From: Paenibacillus daejeonensis DSM 15491
GTDB taxonomy: Bacteria; Bacillota; Bacilli; Paenibacillales; Paenibacillaceae
NCBI RefSeq assembly: GCF_000378385.1
Contig: NZ_KB899659.1
Span: 647,418-711,417 of the forward strand
Reading direction: 5' to 3'
DNA length: 64,000 nt
In this document: positions 59,652-64,000 of the stretch, piece after piece
Numbering within the stretch: position 1 is the first letter of the stretch
How the letters are laid out: each line of letters begins with the position of its first letter
Notes under the pieces: model-generated
Databases searched by the model: none
Seen by the model: only the letters and a program-made list of their open reading frames with translations
Told to the model about the DNA's origin: nothing
Translations under genes and position numbers: made by a program

Positions 59652-60227
59652 TTATCTATAAGATGCATTGTTATAATCACTCTGCAACATTGCGTACATT
59701 CGTTGATTAACGAAATACCCTTGAATTCTCAATTGTTCCCGCAACAGCCCCTCGAAGGTCATACCGAGCTTCTCCATCACACGGTAAGACCCCGGGTTGT
59801 GCTCGCTGCATCTTGCTTCCAACCGATGGACACCGACTTCAGTAAATAGGAAAGATACTACACGCCTACCTGCCTCTGTTATGAATCCTTGTCCCCAAAA
59901 TTCACTTGCCAATGCGTACCCAAGCTCCGCTTTTTCGTGGTCTCCATCGACATTAATGATACCGATCCGACCAATGAGACGGCCACTTGATTTCAGGACA
60001 ATTCCCCAGTGATAAGAATGTCTCAAGACATTTTGTTCTTCTACACGCTTTAGATAAGTATGGGTATCTGATAGCCGCTCGTGTCTAGGCCATATCGTGT
60101 GAGTAGTTACTTTTGGATCGGATGCGAGTAAAAAGTAATCGTCTGCATCTTCTGCTGTGAGCGCCCTAAAGAATAGTCGATCCGTTTCAAGGCCTGACGT
60201 CCTCGTAAACAGGTAGTCCAAATCCAT
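59652..60227 (-). CDS. RimJ/RimL-type GNAT acetyltransferase
   Basis: A 191-residue acetyltransferase with L-E-T-D-R-L-F-F-R at the start and ELGYALASEFWGQGFITEAGRRVVSFLF, the acetyl-CoA site of the RimJ/RimL group. HRLEARCSEHNPGSYRVMEKLGMTFEGLLREQL is the diagnostic C-terminal motif. Such enzymes acetylate protein N-termini or small molecules. It lies 13 bases before the kinase gene on the same strand and may be in one unit. Confidence 0.88.
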   Translation of the reverse strand: MDLDYLFTRTSGLETDRLFFRALTAEDADDYFLLASDPKVTTHTIWPRHERLSDTHTYLKRVEEQNVLRHSYHWGIVLKSSGRLIGRIGIINVDGDHEKAELGYALASEFWGQGFITEAGRRVVSFLFTEVGVHRLEARCSEHNPGSYRVMEKLGMTFEGLLREQLRIQGYFVNQRMYAMLQSDYNNASYR

Positions 60228-60257
60228 GAAAATGCCCCCTAGTCCATCACGCAGTTT

Positions 60258-60719
60258 TCATTGTGAGGTCAAAGTATATCTATATATCCTCGTCTCACTA
60301 TCATCCAGCAAGTATCCCTTGCCTATGTAATCCCAGCCTTGACGATCGTAGTAACCGGTTAAGTCTGTACACAGAAAAAGCTCAGGGTATCCCTTCTCTT
60401 GCGCCTGCGTCAGGGCATGCTGCTGCAGAGTGCCGCCCAGCCCTTGGCCTCGATGCTCGGGATTCACGAAGAGGCAAGCAAACCACGGACTTAAATCCTG
60501 TCTGCTGTTCAAGTCGCTTCGCAACAAGGCATAGGACCCGATGAGGGTATCGCCATCCAAGGCAAGATAGAAGCGGGGAACCGCTTCCTCGGTGCGGCAG
60601 GCCTGCTCCATACAATCACGATAAAAACGGGCATTCGACTCCTCGCCCCACTGTCCCCATATGAACTGATAGGCTTGCTCAAATAATTCGGGTACTTCTC
60701 GAATATCCACAATCTTCAT
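60258..60719 (-). CDS. GNAT-family N-acetyltransferase
   Basis: A 153-residue acetyltransferase. WFACLFVNPEHRGQGLGGTLQQHALTQAQEKGYPELFLCTDLTGYYDRQGWDYIGKGYLLD covers the acetyl-CoA site (R-G-Q-G-L-G) and the final strand with Y-x-R-Q-G-W. A good ribosome site (AAAGGAG) precedes the ATG. It lies 30 bases upstream of the RimJ-type gene and follows the lipoprotein gene by 15 bases. The substrate is unknown. Confidence 0.87.
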   Translation of the reverse strand: MKIVDIREVPELFEQAYQFIWGQWGEESNARFYRDCMEQACRTEEAVPRFYLALDGDTLIGSYALLRSDLNSRQDLSPWFACLFVNPEHRGQGLGGTLQQHALTQAQEKGYPELFLCTDLTGYYDRQGWDYIGKGYLLDDSETRIYRYTLTSQ

Positions 60720-60734
60720 GATGACAATTCTCCT

Positions 60735-61124
60735 TTAGTTCGATGAATCCTTTTTATAATGTAGTGTAAATTCCTCATTTTTAAGGATAAGATCAGATTT
60801 TTTCAAGTCCAAATCATAGGTTCCAAACGCCAACTCCATACGTTGATCCTCAACAATTTCATATCCCATTTCCACTTCTTGGCCATAAAATTCGCGTTCC
60901 TCTGGACGGACTCCGTGGATCGGGGCAAATTGTTTTAAAATCACTTCCTGTTCTTTAAATTCAAGATAATTGAATTGTACTAATTCATTATCCGCATCTA
61001 CCATTTGATCAACCTCTTTCAAAGTCCAGGACCCTTGTATCTGCTCCACTTTGCTTTGTGAACAGCCTGTCAGGCTCAGCGCAAGAAACGAGGCCAAAAG
61101 GATACTTTTTCGAAGTTTCATCAT
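60735..61124 (-). CDS. Uncharacterised lipoprotein, 129 residues
   Basis: Signal peptide KLRKSILLASFLALSLTGC with lipobox LTGC, then QSKVEQIQGSWTLKEVDQMVDAD and alternating strands ending FTLHYKKDSSN. The G-S-W-x-L-K-x-V start and strand pattern resemble lipocalin-like 'does it fit the wild type' small lipoproteins (IQGSWTLKEV), but I cannot assign a family. Two adjacent ATGs follow AAAGGAAAAG. Likely first gene of a minus-strand run with the two acetyltransferases. Confidence 0.7.
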   Translation of the reverse strand: MMKLRKSILLASFLALSLTGCSQSKVEQIQGSWTLKEVDQMVDADNELVQFNYLEFKEQEVILKQFAPIHGVRPEEREFYGQEVEMGYEIVEDQRMELAFGTYDLDLKKSDLILKNEEFTLHYKKDSSN

Positions 61125-61223
61125 CTTTTCCTTTCTACATGACCAATAAGCAAATTATAAGAAATAGCCGGAAGGCGCTTGTGTTACACTACAAGGGATA
61201 GTACACATTTCTAAGGAGGTCTG

Positions 61224-62159
61224 ATGATGGCAGCCACCAATGCAAACACTGCAAGCCCAGGGATCATCCCACACCTTTGGTTCGACAGGCAGGCGGCAGA
61301 GGCCGCAGCATTCTACTGCTCCATTTTCCCTCGATCAGAAATAACCACCCAGGCAACACTTCGGGATACGCCATCTGGCGATAGTGACCTTCTGTCCTTT
61401 TCGCTATGGGGCGTGCCTTTTATGGCCATCTCAGCAGGTCCGTATTTCCAAATCAATCCATCGATCTCGTTCATTGTTAACTTTGATCCTTCTCGAGATC
61501 TCAATGCAGCCAGCTTGCTGACTGAGGTATGGGACAAGCTCTCGGAGGGGGCTACCACACTCATGCCGCTGGGAGAATATCCATTCAGTCCTCAGTACGG
61601 TTGGCTGCAGGATAAGTTTGGGGTTAATTGGCAGCTGATGCTTACAAACCCCGAAGGCGAGCCGCGTCCAACCATTGTGCCGAACCTCATGTTTACCGGA
61701 GAGAACGTAGGCAATGCGGAGGAAGCGCGCGCCTTCTACCTCTCTGTCTTTCGGGACAGCAGACCTGGCGCTCTTATACATTATGGTCCAGGACAGGAAC
61801 CTAACAAGCCTGGGGGCGTGATGTTCTGCGATTTCATGCTTGAGCGTACGTGGCTGTCTGCGATGGATAGCGGATTGTTACACGACTTCTCCTTCAACGA
61901 AGCTGTCTCCCTGCTAATCACATGCGAAACGCAAGAAGAAATCGATTATTACTGGGAGAAGCTGTCCGCCGTCCCTGAGGCAGAGCAATGCGGTTGGCTC
62001 AAGGATCGGTACGGCATTTCCTGGCAGGTTACTCCCGCTTCAATGGAGCATTACCTCAGTAGCGGCACACCAGAACAGCGGGCACGAGTAACGCAAGCTT
62101 TTATGAAAATGAAGAAATTCAATCTAGACGAGCTTGAACGAGCGTTTCACGGCGCTTGA
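61224..62159 (+). CDS. PhnB/VOC-family protein with two glyoxalase-like domains
   Basis: A 311-residue protein made of two related halves (about 10-150 and 155-300). Each begins with P-x-L-W/M-F and has A-x-x-A-A-x-F-Y-x-S-I/V-F (TPHLWFDRQAAEAAAFYCSIFPRSEI; PNLMFTGENVGNAEEARAFYLSVFRDS). Each half ends ...YGWLQDKFGVNWQLML / CGWLKDRYGISWQVTP. This is the PhnB / '3-demethylubiquinone methyltransferase' fold group of the VOC superfamily, whose members include bleomycin-type resistance and metal-dependent enzymes. Function here unknown. AAGGAGG precedes the ATG pair. Confidence 0.87.
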   Translation: MMAATNANTASPGIIPHLWFDRQAAEAAAFYCSIFPRSEITTQATLRDTPSGDSDLLSFSLWGVPFMAISAGPYFQINPSISFIVNFDPSRDLNAASLLTEVWDKLSEGATTLMPLGEYPFSPQYGWLQDKFGVNWQLMLTNPEGEPRPTIVPNLMFTGENVGNAEEARAFYLSVFRDSRPGALIHYGPGQEPNKPGGVMFCDFMLERTWLSAMDSGLLHDFSFNEAVSLLITCETQEEIDYYWEKLSAVPEAEQCGWLKDRYGISWQVTPASMEHYLSSGTPEQRARVTQAFMKMKKFNLDELERAFHGA

Positions 62160-62168
62160 TTTCGGGGG

Positions 62169-62202
62169 AGCGCCTCTGCTAGCACTAGCTGGTAGAGGCG
62201 CT
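62169..62202. terminator. Hairpin between VOC gene and the convergent gene
   Basis: AGCGCCTCT / AGAGGCGCT outer arms with partly paired inner TAGC/GCTG. It lies between convergent genes. No strong T run. Confidence 0.6.
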
Positions 62203-62234
62203 TAGCCTAACGGATGATGCGTCATAACCGTCAA

Positions 62235-62849
62235 CTAGAAGTCCACTTGCTGATCCAAAATCTTCTCTTCGATTCTGAAGCCAAAGTCTTCTTTGCTGGG
62301 GATCAAGGAGAATTCTACCCCGTCCAGACTGTCTGGAATTGGCGGGCTAACGAGAAACTGCATCTCCGTCTGCAAGCCGCCACCACGGCTGCCGTGCCGA
62401 TTAATGGTGAACCGCTGGCTATCACTAATAATTTCAAGCATCAGGTGTGGAATAAGGTGCAAATCATGTCGTGTCCGATCTAAGTACTGGATTTCAACAT
62501 GGAGAATGCTCGCATGCTCATGCTGCATAGCGTGCGTCAGCTTATATTGACATTCCTCAACAACGGATTGTTTCAGGATGGGGAGAACATTGCGAAGCTC
62601 GCCTGGACCTTCCTCAACGACGCGACGCATGTGGTTCTGATCCTGCAGCTGATGCAGTAAGTGTTGAATCTGCATCGGTTCCAATTCATATTGCTTGGCC
62701 CACGCCTCAATCGTCTCCCCTGCAGGGTATAGACGTACTCCTTGGCTCAGTTGACGCCGTTTGACACTTAGAGCAATAATTTGCTCATCCAGCGCCTGAA
62801 CTTCTTCATTGTAAGCATTGGGGATCGCTCGCAATTCGCTCCAGCCCAT
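62235..62849 (-). CDS. Uncharacterised 204-residue cytoplasmic protein
   Basis: The N-terminal part is helical (IPNAYNEEVQALDEQIIALSVKRRQLSQGVRLYP), followed by a helix-turn-helix-like stretch (GETIEAWAKQYELEPMQIQHLLHQL) and a beta-rich C-terminal half. ALDEQIIALSVKRRQL resembles the first helix of chorismate-mutase-type folds but the catalytic residues are not evident. I do not recognise the family. Start 62849 is chosen because GGGAGATGA lies 6 bases upstream; ATGs at 62867 and 62864 lack a site. Confidence 0.65.
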   Translation of the reverse strand: MGWSELRAIPNAYNEEVQALDEQIIALSVKRRQLSQGVRLYPAGETIEAWAKQYELEPMQIQHLLHQLQDQNHMRRVVEEGPGELRNVLPILKQSVVEECQYKLTHAMQHEHASILHVEIQYLDRTRHDLHLIPHLMLEIISDSQRFTINRHGSRGGGLQTEMQFLVSPPIPDSLDGVEFSLIPSKEDFGFRIEEKILDQQVDF

Positions 62850-62883
62850 AATTTCATCTCCCATCATTAAATGACAACGCAGT

Positions 62884-63468
62884 TCAGCTTTTTTGCCATC
62901 GATTCTTGTATAGGTCTGTTACCGTGAGTACAAGGGTAGCTGGCATCTTCAGTTCAGAGGATGGAACGTCATTCTCCGTTAGAAATGAGAAGGAAAAGCA
63001 ATCCCCGTCCTTGTAATTGATGCCGCAGTGCCCGGTCCGATATGCATCAAGTTGACGGTTATCGTAGGTGTATGTCATCTTAGCCGTTTCCAAACTGGTG
63101 AAGCCCCCTTCCACCCTCTGATGATGTACGCCTGACACTAGACTAGCCCCGGATAATGAATACTTGCCACTTGATCGGAAGCCAATATCGTAACCCCCAT
63201 TATTCGTTTTCTGCAACCAGAATACATAAATGCGGTGCTCTCCATCGTTATATAACTCTTTCCCTAAATTTGCATCTAAATCTGTTAAATCAATTGAAAT
63301 CTCATAGTCATCATCAATTGAATGTCCATTCATAGTGTATTGAGATGTATGTTGAGAAATATAGGAGATTCCATGTGTCCAAATGCCTACCAAACCTGAC
63401 GACCATAGAAACGCCAACGAGATGATCGTCAAGATGATGAATAACCATACAGATTTTCTGATCTTCAC
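62884..63468 (-). CDS. Uncharacterised membrane-anchored extracytoplasmic protein
   Basis: A 194-residue protein with one N-terminal helix (VWLFIILTIISLAFLWSSGLVGIW) and an extracytoplasmic beta-rich domain with two Cys (GHCGINYKDGDCFSFSF), likely a disulfide. No named family is recognised. It lies 34 bases before the 204-residue gene on the same strand. AGAGAGGTTGC precedes the ATG. Confidence 0.6.
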   Translation of the reverse strand: MKIRKSVWLFIILTIISLAFLWSSGLVGIWTHGISYISQHTSQYTMNGHSIDDDYEISIDLTDLDANLGKELYNDGEHRIYVFWLQKTNNGGYDIGFRSSGKYSLSGASLVSGVHHQRVEGGFTSLETAKMTYTYDNRQLDAYRTGHCGINYKDGDCFSFSFLTENDVPSSELKMPATLVLTVTDLYKNRWQKS

Positions 63469-63511
63469 ATTTCAGCAACCTCTCTGTAATAGTTAAGGAG
63501 TAAAGATGAAG

Positions 63512-63700
63512 CTATAATCGCATATCTATAATATGCTTTTGGTCACGCAGCTCCTTGCGAAGCATTCGTATTTCTTTGACTAACAACACTACTCGTCTGG
63601 ATGTTCTGGAACTATCCATGGCCTTCCGAATGACAACGAATAATAGGAAGAAACTAACCACCCAAACGATCAAACCAATTAAAAACCACTCTTCCTTCAT
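63512..63700 (-). CDS. Small single-helix membrane protein, 62 residues
   Basis: MKEEWFLIGLIVWVVSFFLLFVVIRKAM gives one N-terminal membrane helix, then a basic coiled segment (SRRVVLLVKEIRMLRKELRDQK). It resembles small DUF4083-like proteins. Upstream GGGGTCGAAATA gives a poor ribosome site, so confidence is moderate. On the same strand as the neighbours on both sides. Confidence 0.55.
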   Translation of the reverse strand: MKEEWFLIGLIVWVVSFFLLFVVIRKAMDSSRTSRRVVLLVKEIRMLRKELRDQKHIIDMRL

Positions 63701-63733
63701 TATTTCGACCCCTTATTACACAATTTCCTATGT

Positions 63734-64000
63734 CTACTGATCATCTAGCATCTCCAACATGCGAGGATAACTATCTGGATCAATGATAGTCATTTGTGGG
63801 TGCAATTCATCAATTACGAGCTCCGGATGTTCGCGATCCTCTTCGAATGCTTGGAATAATGACGAATAAATAGCAACCACTGCCTCCAATTTCATGCGTT
63901 GCTCAACATTTAAGTCATACGAGCCTTGTTGCAGAAAACTAGTGTTCAGCTCTAAGAATAAGCCTTCAATCCGTGATAAACCAGCCTGCCACAAATGCCA
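63734..64000 (-). CDS. C-terminal part of an uncharacterised protein (partial)
   Basis: The minus-strand frame is open to the window edge and reads ...WHLWQAGLSRIEGLFLEL, then NVEQRMKLEAVVAIYSSLFQAF and a Pro/Asp-rich end (IDELHPQMTIIDPDSYPRMLEMLDDQ). A TTG at 63994 is an unlikely start; the gene most likely continues beyond base 64000. Family unknown. Confidence 0.55.
   Translation of the reverse strand, partial: WHLWQAGLSRIEGLFLELNTSFLQQGSYDLNVEQRMKLEAVVAIYSSLFQAFEEDREHPELVIDELHPQMTIIDPDSYPRMLEMLDDQ

Noticed and set aside
1-64000. CRISPR array, insertion sequence or prophage
   Set aside because: No regularly spaced identical repeats with unique spacers beyond the short arrays described, no transposase or phage structural genes, and no cas genes were seen.

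Overview
The window looks like a chromosomal segment of a spore-forming Gram-positive bacterium of the Paenibacillus type. Direct signs are a YjcZ-family glycine-rich small protein, a CotD-like spore coat protein, GAAC-N4-GTTC LexA boxes, a SigW-style promoter in front of pspA, strong AGGAGG ribosome sites, and many sugar ABC transporters without their own ATPase next to YesM/YesN-type two-component genes. No phage, insertion sequence or CRISPR array was seen. The species cannot be fixed from the sequence alone.

Bases 1-9,300 hold small and housekeeping genes: a SnoaL-like protein, a PLAT-domain protein, tRNA-Val(GAC), two unusual noncoding stretches, an SOS-controlled Y-family polymerase operon with tandem LexA boxes, cotD-like, an L,D-transpeptidase, an SLH protein, pspA and ung. 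Bases 9,342-27,921 look like a beta-mannan utilisation region. It has a ten-gene minus-strand operon with two solute-binding proteins, two permease pairs, an NHL protein, a YIP1 membrane protein, a DUF5696 protein and a GH113 enzyme. Next to it are a LacI repressor, a GH26 mannanase lipoprotein and a divergent sulfatase.

Bases 28,045-33,154 carry a methyltransferase/HD-hydrolase/GNAT cluster, a CDF metal exporter behind a sigma-A promoter with an ArsR-like operator, and a flavodoxin-like quinone reductase. Bases 33,350-43,786 are the highlight: a complete flavin-based extracellular electron transfer (FLEET) locus. One operon (+ strand) is pplA - ndh2 - HepS-like subunit - dmkB. The facing operon (- strand) is eetA - eetB - ecfA1 - ecfA2 - ecfT/fmnA - dmkA. 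fmnB (apbE) is divergent from eetA. Rex/Fnr-type boxes (TTGTGA-N6-TCACAA) sit in both promoter regions. Together the genes predict a route from NADH through Ndh2 to a dedicated demethylmenaquinone pool and then to covalently flavinylated surface proteins. The ECF/EetB module would export flavin and FmnB would attach it. Ndh2 itself carries an NqrB-like flavinylation motif.

Bases 43,891-64,000 contain a cohesin-SLH surface protein paired with a 1,434-residue glycosidase carrying CBM, cohesin and dockerin modules. They are followed by a YesM/YesN two-component system with its own solute-binding protein, a sugar ABC transporter with a BadF-type (GlcNAc-like) kinase, GNAT acetyltransferases, a double VOC protein and several small uncharacterised membrane or lipoprotein genes.
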